From CAWUFC02 sp963921335 (lineage in GTDB: Bacteria; Pseudomonadota; Gammaproteobacteria; Pseudomonadales; Halieaceae), in assembly GCA_963921335.3 (NCBI GenBank), contig CAWUFC020000001.1, positions 2,046,001 through 2,110,000 of the forward strand: a DNA stretch of 64,000 nt, written 5' to 3'. The position numbers were made by a program, and so were the translations under genes. This document shows, in pieces, positions 16,128 to 24,263 of this stretch (position 1 is the stretch's first letter; every line of letters begins with the position of its first letter). The notes beneath the pieces are model-generated. The model was given only the letters and a program-made list of their open reading frames with translations. It was not told the origin of the DNA and ran no database searches.

Positions 16128-17519
16128 TTAGAAGCCCTGCAGGCGGTTGAGGCCGTTGAGCGCCGCGATGCGGTAAGCCTCAGCCATGGTGGGGTAGTTG
16201 AAGGTAGTTTCGATAAAATAGCGCAGTCCGCCACCGAGTTTCATTGCCGCCTGACCAATGTGAATAATTTCAGTGGCCTCGGCACCAAAACAGTGAATGC
16301 CCAGGATCTCCAGGGTGTCGGCGTGAAACAGTATTTTCAGCACGCCCACGTCTTCACCGGAGATCTGCCCGCGCGCGGTGTCTTTAAAGAAAGCCCGGCC
16401 CACTTCAAAGGGCACCTTCGCCTCGGTCAGTTGGCTTTCGGTTTGACCGACCGAGCTGATCTCGGGGATCGTGTAAATCCCGGTGGGCACATCATCGACA
16501 AAGCGCACTTTCTCTTTGCCGCGTGATACCGCAGCCGCGGAGCGGCCCTGGTCGTAGGCAGCAGAGGCCAGTGACGGCCAGCCGATCACATCGCCGACTG
16601 CGTAGATATTATCCAGCTCGGTCTGGTATTGCTCGTTTACCTTTAACTGGCCGCGCTCATCCGGGCTGAGGCCAATATCCTGCAGGCCCATGTCATTGGT
16701 GTTACCGGTGCGGCCATTGCACCAGAGCAGCGCATCGGCGCGCAGGCGCTTGCCCGATTTCAGATGCAGGGTAATGCTGTCATCCGCGGTCTCGACCCGT
16801 TCGTATTCTTCCCGGTGACGCACCATCACACCGGTATCGCGCAGGTGATAGCTCAGCGCATCAGAAATCTCGTCGTCTAGAAACGCCAGCAGGTAGTCAA
16901 AGTTATTTATCAGTTCGACCTTGATGCCCAGTCCTGAAAATATTGACGCATACTCAGAGCCGATAACGCCGGCGCCGTAGATCAGGACTTTCCGCGGCGT
17001 GTGTTCCAGGTCGAGTATGGTGTCGCTGTCGTAGACTCGTGGGTGGTCAAAGTCGACATCTTCGGGGTGATAGGGGCGCGAACCGGTGGCGATCACAATG
17101 TCCCTTGCCCGCAGGCGCTTGTGCCCACCGCCCTGTAGCGTGACCTCTACGGTGTGGCGATCGATAAAGCGCGCGTGCCCGCTGAACACGTGAATATCAT
17201 TGCGCGTGTAGAACTTGCTGCGCATGATCACCTGTTTATCTATGACTTTTCCCGCCGTTGAGAGCATGCGCGGGTATGAGATCTGGCGGCTGTTGCCGAT
17301 CTCCCGGTAAAGCGTGTTGCGATTGAATCGCATTAGCTGCTTGACGGCATTACGCAGGGCTTTTGAAGGAATGGTGCCGCGATGTGTACAGCTACCGCCG
17401 AGCAGCGGCATCTCCTCAATCACGGCTGTGCTGAGGCGATGCTTGGACGCATTCAGCGCCGCGCTCTCACCGGCGGGACCACTGCCGATAACCAGTACGT
17501 CATAATCAAATTCAGGCAT
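16128..17519 (-). CDS. sthA: Soluble pyridine nucleotide transhydrogenase
   Basis: This 464-residue flavoprotein reversibly transfers hydride between NADPH and NAD. The FAD loop G-S-G-P-A-G-E is near residue 10. The segment G-G-S-C-T-H-R-G-T-I-P-S-K has only the first Cys, not the C-x4-C disulfide of lipoamide or glutathione reductases, which is diagnostic of SthA. The second nucleotide loop is G-A-G-V-I-G-S-E, and Y-A-V-G-D-V-I-G appears late. The start at 17519 gives M-P-E-F-D-Y-D, matching family N-termini. It is monocistronic and diverges from the GST gene. Confidence 0.95.
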   Translation of the reverse strand: MPEFDYDVLVIGSGPAGESAALNASKHRLSTAVIEEMPLLGGSCTHRGTIPSKALRNAVKQLMRFNRNTLYREIGNSRQISYPRMLSTAGKVIDKQVIMRSKFYTRNDIHVFSGHARFIDRHTVEVTLQGGGHKRLRARDIVIATGSRPYHPEDVDFDHPRVYDSDTILDLEHTPRKVLIYGAGVIGSEYASIFSGLGIKVELINNFDYLLAFLDDEISDALSYHLRDTGVMVRHREEYERVETADDSITLHLKSGKRLRADALLWCNGRTGNTNDMGLQDIGLSPDERGQLKVNEQYQTELDNIYAVGDVIGWPSLASAAYDQGRSAAAVSRGKEKVRFVDDVPTGIYTIPEISSVGQTESQLTEAKVPFEVGRAFFKDTARGQISGEDVGVLKILFHADTLEILGIHCFGAEATEIIHIGQAAMKLGGGLRYFIETTFNYPTMAEAYRIAALNGLNRLQGF

Positions 17520-17613
17520 GCCGGCGACTATAGTTGAATTCTTCAGGCAAGGGTAGTTCCCGGCCTTGGGATCTGCGGTAATCTTAACGATGTAGCAAGA
17601 AATGGAGGTCTCT

Positions 17614-18270
17614 ATGACGCGTCCCATACTGATCATAGGCAATAAAAACTACAGCTCCTGGTCGCTGCGAGGCTGGCTGGCCATGCGCAAGAGCGGTGCC
17701 AACTTCGAGGAACGCCTGTTGCATCTGGATACGGATGAATTCTTCGACGAAATTGGAGATCTTTCACCCACCGGTCGGGTGCCGGTGCTCTGGCATGGTG
17801 AACGCTGTATTTGGGATTCCCTGGCTATCGCCGAGTACGCGAATGAAGTCTTTGCCGATGGCCGCATGTTGCCCGCTGACGCGGCTTTAAGGGGCAAGGC
17901 GAGGGCACTGTGTGCTGAAATGCACGCGGGTTTTAATGCCCTTCGCAATGCAATGCCTATGAACCTGCGCGCCAGGGATCGTCAGGCCCCTATGACCCCA
18001 GAACTGGAGCACGATATCGGGCGTGCGTTCAGCATCTGGCAGAGTTGCCGTGAGGCGCATGCGGGCGCCGGGCCCTGGCTGCTGGGCGAGTTCTCCCTGG
18101 TTGATGTGATGTACGCGCCGCTCGTTCTGCGGCTTCCCACTTACAATGTTGCTCTGCCTGAGTTGGCTCAGCAGTGGTTGCAAACGCTGCTTGATGACCC
18201 GGCCATGAGTGAATGGCTGGAGGCAGCAGCACTGGAAACTGAAATAGTCGAGGCCGATGAGGCCGGTTAA
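17614..18270 (+). CDS. Glutathione S-transferase family protein
   Basis: This 218-residue protein has a thioredoxin-like N-domain with the active-site N-K-N-Y-S-S-W-S-L-R (Ser at the GSH-activating position) and the P-V-L segment with cis-Pro in G-R-V-P-V-L-W. I-W-D-S-L-A-I-A-E-Y follows, then an all-helical C-domain. The pattern fits the zeta-like or YfcF-like bacterial GSTs that detoxify electrophiles. The start at 17614 is placed behind GGAGG. The epoxide-hydrolase-like gene follows 11 bases later, so both may handle electrophilic intermediates. Confidence 0.88.
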   Translation: MTRPILIIGNKNYSSWSLRGWLAMRKSGANFEERLLHLDTDEFFDEIGDLSPTGRVPVLWHGERCIWDSLAIAEYANEVFADGRMLPADAALRGKARALCAEMHAGFNALRNAMPMNLRARDRQAPMTPELEHDIGRAFSIWQSCREAHAGAGPWLLGEFSLVDVMYAPLVLRLPTYNVALPELAQQWLQTLLDDPAMSEWLEAAALETEIVEADEAG

Positions 18271-18281
18271 AGGAGAATCTT

Positions 18282-18662
18282 ATGTCCGCAAATAATGATG
18301 CAGTCACCCACTTCATGTCCCTGTGGCGCGGTGGCCTTGATCTGGACGAGTTAGTGGATTGTTTTACTGATGATGCGGTCTACACCAATATCCCCATTGA
18401 TCCCCCGAACGAGGGGAAGGCAATGATTCGGGCCACTATCGAGGGGTTCACCGCCGCCGCCAGTGAAATTGAGTTTGTGGTTCACCACCAGGCTGAGTCT
18501 GCTGACGGCAGGATCATGAATGAGCGCACCGACCGTTTTTTGATCGGTGATAAGTGGGTAGAGCTACCCGTGATGGGCGTATTCGAGCTCCGCGATGGCA
18601 AAATCGCCGCCTGGCGAGACTATTTTGATATGAACCAGTTCATGAGCCAGATGCCCGGCTGA
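18282..18662 (+). CDS. Limonene-1,2-epoxide hydrolase-like (SnoaL/NTF2 fold) protein
   Basis: This 126-residue NTF2-like protein aligns by eye with limonene-1,2-epoxide hydrolase. All five residues of that active site appear present: Tyr and Asn in V-Y-T-N-I-P, Arg and Asp in N-E-R-T-D-R-F, and a second Asp in W-R-D-Y-F-D. This Asp-Arg-Asp set activates water directly, without a covalent intermediate. Conservation of the whole set argues for true epoxide hydrolysis rather than a generic SnoaL protein. It is preceded by a GST gene and an AGGAG site. Confidence 0.78.
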   Translation: MSANNDAVTHFMSLWRGGLDLDELVDCFTDDAVYTNIPIDPPNEGKAMIRATIEGFTAAASEIEFVVHHQAESADGRIMNERTDRFLIGDKWVELPVMGVFELRDGKIAAWRDYFDMNQFMSQMPG

Positions 18663-18671
18663 CATTGGGGC

Positions 18672-19076
18672 TCAGTCAAATTCAGCGACGCCGCTGATTT
18701 CCACCAGCATGCCTTCCATCGCCAGTGCCTCAACGCCGACCAGGCTGGAGGCATGCGGTGGGAAGCCCTTGCCATCCAGGGCGCTGTTCATACCCCTGAT
18801 GAAGGCCTCCGTGCTCTCCGCATTCAGGCCGACGACTTACATCACAGAGCTCACCAGCTGCTCGGGGCTGGCACCCGCATCTGCCAGGGCGATGGCAATA
18901 TTGTTGAAGGCCTGTCGGGCCTGAGCTTCGTAGTCATTTGCGCCGATCAGGTTCATGTTCTTATCGAAGGCGCCCTGACCGGCAATGTAGAGGCGCTTGC
19001 CGGCACTGGTCTGCACGGCCTGGGAAAACCCGGGCAGTTTAAACAGCTCATCAGGATTACGGTGTTCAATACTCAT
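18672..19076 (-). pseudogene. RidA/YjgF-family gene interrupted by an in-frame TAA
   Basis: The first 79 codons read as a RidA-type protein (F-S-Q-A-V near 18, I-A-G-Q-G-A). A TAA at 18837-18839 follows S-S-V-M, and the same frame continues with V-V-G-L-N-A-E-S-T-E-A-F and runs to a TGA at 18672-18674 with V-E-I-S-G-V. Restoring a Tyr codon (TAC) would give a normal protein of about 134 residues. RidA proteins deaminate reactive enamines. The Arg that anchors substrate in archetypal RidA is not obvious here (P-H-A-S-S instead), so even the intact form would be a RutC-like subgroup. It starts 3 bases after the MOSC gene stop, in the same operon. Confidence 0.8.
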
Positions 19077-19079
19077 TAC

Positions 19080-19964
19080 TTATTCCTCTATCAGCGTGAT
19101 CGCGTCATCAACGTGACAGGCGCCAGGCTGTTCAACCAACAGGTTAATGCCCAGCTGTCGGTCCACATGATCTACCATGGCCCTGGCCATACTTTTTTCC
19201 GCTTCAATCCCGTGGGGGATTTGCGCTCTTGAGGGCATGCTGCAGCGAACCGTGCGACTGTTGACCCTCAGAATCGCTTCGCCAATTTTCAGGCGTTTTC
19301 CCACCCAGGCATTTTCAGGCATACCGGGCTCCTCTGTATCGACGAGGAAGTTGGCACGGAAGCGTGGCAGTACCGCCTGCACATCCCCTGCGTTGGACAG
19401 ATAGTCCAGCGAACTGCTGGTCAGCAGGTGCAGCGGGAAGGCGTCGAAGTAGGTACCTGGCGGCGTCGCGTTGTTCTCCAACTGCGCCATCAGCTCGTCG
19501 GGGGTGGCAGAAAAATCTGGCGGTTGCTCACCCTCCAGCAAGCCCATGTCAGTGCTGAAGTCGGATTCCGCACGAGCTTTGGCCAGGCGGTAGTGATCGT
19601 GATCAGAGGCGGGTCGCAGTGGCGACAGCTTGGCGGTGCGGCCCAGAAACTCGCTCAATAGTTCGTCTGCATTGGCGTCGCGTCCGCTAAATTCAGAGCC
19701 GTCCGGCAGCGTGATGACGATATCGGGTACGTCGGCACCATAGATGCTGGCCCTGGCGTTGGGCTGGGTTGGCATACGCACCTTCAGATTGAGAAGCTCT
19801 GGCCAGCGTTTGGCGCTGCGAATTTCCATGTCTTGCCCATCGATGACAGCCCAGCAGCGATCGCCGACAATCCCGGCAGGGCTGATATAGGCCTGCTCCA
19901 GGGTTTGGCCCGATGCGCTTTTCAACGGGTACTGCCAGATCTGCCTGAGTCGTCCAACCTGCAT
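19080..19964 (-). CDS. MOSC domain protein with N-terminal beta-barrel domain (YcbX-like)
   Basis: This 294-residue protein starts with the MOSC-N domain (Y-P-L-K-S-A-S-G, G-D-R-C-W-A-V-I-D). Its C-terminal MOSC domain has R-F-R-A-N and the conserved Cys in V-N-S-R-T-V-R-C. Family members bind a sulfurated molybdenum cofactor and act in N-hydroxylated base or amidoxime reduction, taking electrons from a reductase. This copy lacks the C-terminal 2Fe-2S ferredoxin domain of E. coli YcbX. The AAGGAG site before ATG 19964 is clear. The RidA pseudogene follows in the same operon. Confidence 0.88.
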   Translation of the reverse strand: MQVGRLRQIWQYPLKSASGQTLEQAYISPAGIVGDRCWAVIDGQDMEIRSAKRWPELLNLKVRMPTQPNARASIYGADVPDIVITLPDGSEFSGRDANADELLSEFLGRTAKLSPLRPASDHDHYRLAKARAESDFSTDMGLLEGEQPPDFSATPDELMAQLENNATPPGTYFDAFPLHLLTSSSLDYLSNAGDVQAVLPRFRANFLVDTEEPGMPENAWVGKRLKIGEAILRVNSRTVRCSMPSRAQIPHGIEAEKSMARAMVDHVDRQLGINLLVEQPGACHVDDAITLIEE

Positions 19965-20011
19965 GGTTTTCTCCTTATGTGTTCCCGCATTGCATGGCTT
20001 ATGATGCAGCC

Positions 20012-20738
20012 ATGTCCGAACACTGGCTTATCCTGATTGCCTTTGCTACCTCCACCGTGGCCGCGGTTTTTGGCATGGGTGGGGGCGTACCTTTGATCAC
20101 ACTGATGCCGGGTTTCGTGCCTGCTGCCGCGATTATTCCCGTCCACACTGTGACACAACTGGCCAGTAATGGATCCCGCGCACTGTTTGGCTGGCGTCAT
20201 ATTGACTGGAGCCTGGTGCCCCCGTTTTTAATCGGCGCGCTGGTGGGTGCCGGACTGGGCGCAAGTATCTATCAACAGCTGCAACTGGAATGGCTGCCAG
20301 CCCTGATTGGCCTGGTCATTCTGTTGATCACCTGGATGCCATTACCTCTGGTCAGGGGGGGTGGGGCGCTGGCCACTGATGTTGCTGGGTTTTTATCAAA
20401 CTGGCTTGGGCATGCTAGTAGGCGCAACCGGTCCCCTGGGCGCGGCACTCATGGCACAGCGAGATCAGCGCAGGGATTGGCTGGTGGTGAACACCGCGGT
20501 TTATATGACCGCGAACCATCTGCTCCGGATTATGGCCTTTGGATTGCTGGGCTTTGCCTTCGCCGATTACGCGCTGCTGATGGTGGGGATGGTGCTGGCG
20601 GTGGTGCTCGGTTCCTGGGTGGGCACACGGCTTCGCAGCCATGTGCCTGAAACCAACTTCCAGCTCTGGTTCAAACTACTCGTGAGTCTATTGGCCGTGC
20701 GAATGATTGCGATCGTCGTCATGGAGCAATGGGCATGA
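20012..20738 (+). pseudogene. TauE/SafE-type sulfite exporter gene with a frameshift at a 7-G run
   Basis: The first part reads as a TauE/SafE permease (F-G-M-G-G-G-V-P-L near residue 18, P-V-H-T-V-T-Q-L). At the G run 20355-20361 the frame changes. Downstream, a second frame carries the rest: G-L-G-M-L-V-G-A-T-G-P-L-G and three further hydrophobic spans, ending at 20738. Removing one G joins both halves into about 242 residues of ordinary length. Either a sequencing slip, a true frameshift or a phase-variable tract is possible. The stop overlaps the rarD start as ATGA. Confidence 0.8.
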
Positions 20739-21613
20739 GTCGAGGTGTCGCCTATGCCACTGTCGCGTACCTGATCTGGGGATTTACGGCGCTGTACTGG
20801 ATAGAAACCCAGCCGGTCAGCGCCATCGACCTGGTGGTCCATCGCGTGGTGTGGTCATTGCCCATACTGATCCTCTGCCTGCTGTGGATGAAGCGTTTGC
20901 GAGTCGCTCTTGCGGTGTTCACCCAGCCGCGGGCACTGTTCGTGTTGCTGTGCTCAGCTTTGATGCAGATGGCGAACTGGGCCATCTTCCTGTGGGCTGT
21001 GACCAACGAGCGTGCCACGGAAGCCAGTCTCGGTTATTTCCTGTTGCCACTCATTAACGTGGCGATCGGTGTGGGCCTGTTCCGCGAAAAGCTCGATCGT
21101 GCGCAGCTGGTGGCTATAGGCCTGGCGTCTATGGGCATGGTGATTCTGATTATCGAGAACAAGGGGCTGCCCTTGATTGCCCTGGGTGTGGCGCTCAGCT
21201 TCGGTTTCTATGCTGCTATCCGCAAGGCGGTGGCGGTGGAGTCTGTAGAGGGCCTGTTTGTTGAAATTTGCCTGATGTTCCCGCTGGCCCTGGGCTGGAT
21301 GGTGATGGAGCAGGGTGCCGGTCTTGGCATTCATGGCCTCAAGGTGGACCTTTTTCTGCTTGGCGCGGGGCTTGTCTCGGTCGTCCCCCTGATCTGTTAC
21401 GTTGCGGGTTCTCGTCTCACTTCGCTTTCAGCACTGGGTATCGTGTTTTATCTTGGTCCCAGCTGCCAGCTGTTTGTAGCGATCTGCATCTTTGGCGAGC
21501 CAATGAATCCGGTACAACTGTTTAGCTTTGGCCTGGTATGGCTGGGCCTTGCTTGTGTAGTGGTAGACAGTTTGCGCCGGCTTGGAAATGTGAGAGCCTT
21601 AAAACATGACTGA
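20735..21613 (+). CDS. rarD: RarD-type EamA family permease
   Basis: This 292-residue ten-span drug/metabolite transporter has the RarD signature near the N-terminus (Y-A-T-V-A-Y-L-I-W-G-F), H-R-V-V-W-S and N-W-x-I-F-L-W-A-V; the C-terminal half repeats the EamA fold. E. coli RarD was linked to chloramphenicol sensitivity, but its true substrate is unknown. I choose ATG 20735 because GGAGC lies at proper spacing and it forms ATGA with the preceding stop; ATG 20729 is only two codons upstream. It overlaps the GFA gene by 8 bases, so translation is coupled. Confidence 0.88.
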   Translation: MSRGVAYATVAYLIWGFTALYWIETQPVSAIDLVVHRVVWSLPILILCLLWMKRLRVALAVFTQPRALFVLLCSALMQMANWAIFLWAVTNERATEASLGYFLLPLINVAIGVGLFREKLDRAQLVAIGLASMGMVILIIENKGLPLIALGVALSFGFYAAIRKAVAVESVEGLFVEICLMFPLALGWMVMEQGAGLGIHGLKVDLFLLGAGLVSVVPLICYVAGSRLTSLSALGIVFYLGPSCQLFVAICIFGEPMNPVQLFSFGLVWLGLACVVVDSLRRLGNVRALKHD

Positions 21614-22052
21614 TTCCCGGTATGTGCATGGCGGTGCTTGTGAATGTGGTGCCGTTCGCTTTGAATACCACAGTTCACAGCCGCTTGAGGCGCAGACCGC
21701 GCGTCAGTGCCAGTGCGATTTTTGCGGGCCTCGCCAGGCCAGCTACCTGTCGGCTCGTGATGCTGAACTGCATGTACATCTCAAAGATGAGCGTTATCTT
21801 TACGCCCATCGATTCGCCACGGGCACGGCTGATTTTATGCATTGTGCCGTCTGCAATGCCCAGGTCTATGTGGCATCCAATATAGACGATAGGCATTACG
21901 CCCTGGTGTACGCACCGGCGCTGGACGAGTTCGCTGTACTCAAGGACTTTAGCGACTGCGATTATGACGGCGAGGGATTGAGCGACAGGCTCGCTCGCAG
22001 GGCTAACAACTGGATTCCAAGCCTGAATATGCACATTCACCGTGAAAGCTGA
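21606..22052 (+). CDS. GFA/CENP-V family zinc protein (DUF636)
   Basis: This 148-residue protein has the three-part zinc set of the GFA fold: C-E-C near residue 13, C-Q-C-D-F-C near 37 and C-A-V-C near 80. The family takes its name from the glutathione-dependent formaldehyde-activating enzyme, but most members have no proven activity. It overlaps rarD upstream and the LuxR-type regulator downstream (11 bases), so it sits in a coupled run. Confidence 0.87.
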   Translation: MTDSRYVHGGACECGAVRFEYHSSQPLEAQTARQCQCDFCGPRQASYLSARDAELHVHLKDERYLYAHRFATGTADFMHCAVCNAQVYVASNIDDRHYALVYAPALDEFAVLKDFSDCDYDGEGLSDRLARRANNWIPSLNMHIHRES

Positions 22053-23157
22053 TCCCGCATTCAGTGAACTGCTGGGGGCGCTCTACGAGGGGCCGCTGGA
22101 AGAATCGCCGTGGCAGGAGTTTCTGGCTCGTGTTCGGGAGGCTGTGAGTGCAGATACTGTCTCAATGCTACTGCGCCCGCCCAGGCAGGACAGCCAGATT
22201 GAGCTGCTTTGTGATGGCGGTTCGCTGGCGGATATTCAAAGTTATAACGAAGGCCAGTTTGTGCTGGATCCTTTCGTTAACCTGGAGCCCGGGCAGGTAC
22301 TGAGCCTGCATGAAGTTATTACAACCGAGGCGCTATTGAATAGCGACTTTTACAAGCTGGTGATGGAGCCCCAGGGTTGGTATGACTTTCTCGGCGCCGA
22401 CATACGCTTTGACGACGAGGTCGACGCCCGCTTCAGGGTCGGTCGTTACCGCGAGTCAAAGGAATTTGGCAAGGCCGAGAAAAAGCTGCTGAAAGACTTG
22501 TTGCCACATTTGCAGCGGGCGCTGCGGCTGCATGCCAGGTTGAACCGCAGTGAGAAGGAGCGGGCGCTATACGCCGGCGCCGTGGCGCAGCTGGCGGTAG
22601 CCACATTGATTCTGGATGAATCCGGCCAGGTTCTGTCCTGTAATCCACTGGCGGAACAGCTGCTGCAACAGCAGGACGGTTTGAATGTAAACGGCGGGCA
22701 GCTGATGCTGGAAAATCGCGATGCTAACAGCGAGTGGCAAAAGCTGTTGCAGGGCATATTGCACGCCCCCGGAGGTTCCCGGATCACCGTTGAGGCGCTG
22801 CGTGTGCCGCGTCGTTCCGGTCGGGCGGATCTCGGTTTGGTGGTTCGCAGTGTGCCGGGCAGCGGTACCGGCGACGGCAGCGGTATGCCCAGTGTGGCCG
22901 TGTTTATCAGCGATCTTGAGCAAAGCACCGAGGCACCGGTGGATGTGATTACCCGCCTGTTTGGTTTTACGCCGACCGAGGCAACTCTCGCCATGTTGCT
23001 TGCTCGTGGCCTGAATCTGGACGAGGCCTCCGCTGAATTGGGTGTCAGCCGCAATACCACGCGCACCCATCTGCGCGCTTTGTTTGCGAAAACCGGTGTC
23101 AATCGACAGAGCATGCTGGTTCGACTGCTGCTCAAGTCAGTTGCACCGCTGGCCTAG
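22042..23157 (+). CDS. LuxR-type helix-turn-helix regulator (paralogue 1 of 2)
   Basis: This 371-residue cytosolic regulator starts at GTG 22042, inside the preceding gene. The N-terminal half is shared with the regulator at 40363-41526 (D-P-F-V-N-L, L-P-H-L-x-R-A, H-A-R-L-N-R, L-Y-A-G-A-V). A PAS-like stretch (A-T-L-I-L-D-E-S-G-Q-V-L) follows. The C-terminal LuxR HTH has F-T-P-T-E-A-x-L-A-x-L-L-A-R-G and R-N-T-T-R-T-H-L-R-A-L-F. No receiver domain or autoinducer domain is recognisable. The ligand is unknown; the second copy next to an HsaA-like gene suggests that the pair controls catabolic genes. Confidence 0.85.
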   Translation: MKADPAFSELLGALYEGPLEESPWQEFLARVREAVSADTVSMLLRPPRQDSQIELLCDGGSLADIQSYNEGQFVLDPFVNLEPGQVLSLHEVITTEALLNSDFYKLVMEPQGWYDFLGADIRFDDEVDARFRVGRYRESKEFGKAEKKLLKDLLPHLQRALRLHARLNRSEKERALYAGAVAQLAVATLILDESGQVLSCNPLAEQLLQQQDGLNVNGGQLMLENRDANSEWQKLLQGILHAPGGSRITVEALRVPRRSGRADLGLVVRSVPGSGTGDGSGMPSVAVFISDLEQSTEAPVDVITRLFGFTPTEATLAMLLARGLNLDEASAELGVSRNTTRTHLRALFAKTGVNRQSMLVRLLLKSVAPLA

Positions 23158-23162
23158 CTGCG

Positions 23163-23822
23163 ATGTCGATGAAGCCACTGTTTCGTTTTCTCCCGATCCT
23201 TCTTGTCGTGGGCTGTGCGGGCCCATCGCCAGAGACCAAACCATCGATTCAGCCACATGGAATGACCCGAGTCTATGAATGTGTCGGTTTTGAATTTGTG
23301 ACTCGTGGCGACGCAAATGATCTTGTCCTCTACTACGACGATGAGCAGATAGAATTGCGCAGAACACGCAGTGGTAGTGGTGAACGCTTCGAGGGCAAAG
23401 GCCGACAGCTATGGCTCAAGGGCAACGCGGCTACCTTGAACACCGGCGAGCGTCAGTACCGGGATTGCGAATACCAGCCGCTGCGCGGTCCCTGGGAGGA
23501 TGCCCGTCGACGCGGAGTTCGCTTTCGCGCAGTGGGGCAGGAGCCAGGCTGGGTGCTGGAAATCAAGCCCAATGGCCAGATCCTTCTCGAGGCCGACTAC
23601 GGTGCAACGCGTTATCTCTTTGACACGCCTGAACCCATTGTTGATGGGGACAGCACCCTGTATCAGGCGGAGCAGGGTGGTCACAATCTGATTGTGGAAA
23701 TCAACGCAGACTGGTGCCAGGACAGCATGTCCGGTGAGGTCTTCTCGAACCGGGTCATTCTCAATCTGAATGGCCGCGAGCTGCGTGGCTGTGGGGAGAG
23801 CCTTAGCGGAGAATGGCGTTAG
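23163..23822 (+). CDS. MliC + COG3650 domain lipoprotein
   Basis: This 219-residue lipoprotein has a lipobox V-V-G-C near residue 18. An MliC-like domain (Y-E-C-V-G-F-E-F ... L-W-L-K-G ... Y-x-D-C) is followed by a COG3650 domain (F-R-A-V-G-Q-E-P-G-W and a later W-C-Q-D-S-M-S-G with C-G). MliC proteins inhibit C-type lysozyme at the outer membrane; COG3650 has no known role. It lies five bases after the regulator stop. Its end overlaps the convergent thioesterase gene by four bases. Confidence 0.82.
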   Translation: MSMKPLFRFLPILLVVGCAGPSPETKPSIQPHGMTRVYECVGFEFVTRGDANDLVLYYDDEQIELRRTRSGSGERFEGKGRQLWLKGNAATLNTGERQYRDCEYQPLRGPWEDARRRGVRFRAVGQEPGWVLEIKPNGQILLEADYGATRYLFDTPEPIVDGDSTLYQAEQGGHNLIVEINADWCQDSMSGEVFSNRVILNLNGRELRGCGESLSGEWR

Positions 23823-24259
23823 CTGGTTTGAGGATCTGCCAGGGCCTTTGACAGGGCGTCGCGCAGTTGTCCGCTGATGGCTGTCGGTTTCTCGCTGTCC
23901 CGTTGTACAAAGACGTGGGTAAAGGTGCCCTCTGCGCAGGGTGTGTTTTCGCCGGATTTGAAGATAGCAATCCCGTATTCCACTGAGCTGTTGCCCAGGC
24001 GGTTCACCCTAAAGCCCCCTTCAATGGCCTCGGGAAAGGCCACTGGCGCGGAGTAGCTGCACTGGGAATGGACGATATAACCGATGGTATCTCCATCGTG
24101 AATATCCAGGCCGCCTTCCTCGATCAGGTAGCGATTGGCAATCGTGTCGAACCAGGAGTAATACACGACGTTATTGACGTGGCCATAGACATCGTTATCC
24201 ATCCAGCGTGTGGTGATTGGCGTAAACCAGTAATAATCCGCTCTAGTTGCTTCCGACAT
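23819..24259 (-). CDS. Acyl-CoA thioesterase, 4HBT hotdog family
   Basis: This 146-residue single hotdog domain has T-R-W-M-D-N-D-V-Y-G-H-V-N-N, the catalytic loop of 4-hydroxybenzoyl-CoA-thioesterase-like enzymes with Asp in the usual place. I start at 24259 (M-S-E-A-T-R), four bases after the Fe-ADH stop, instead of the earlier ATG that would overlap that gene. It hydrolyses an acyl- or aroyl-CoA, and the operon partner suggests alcohol or aldehyde metabolism. Confidence 0.87.
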   Translation of the reverse strand: MSEATRADYYWFTPITTRWMDNDVYGHVNNVVYYSWFDTIANRYLIEEGGLDIHDGDTIGYIVHSQCSYSAPVAFPEAIEGGFRVNRLGNSSVEYGIAIFKSGENTPCAEGTFTHVFVQRDSEKPTAISGQLRDALSKALADPQTS

Positions 24260-24263
24260 GGTC

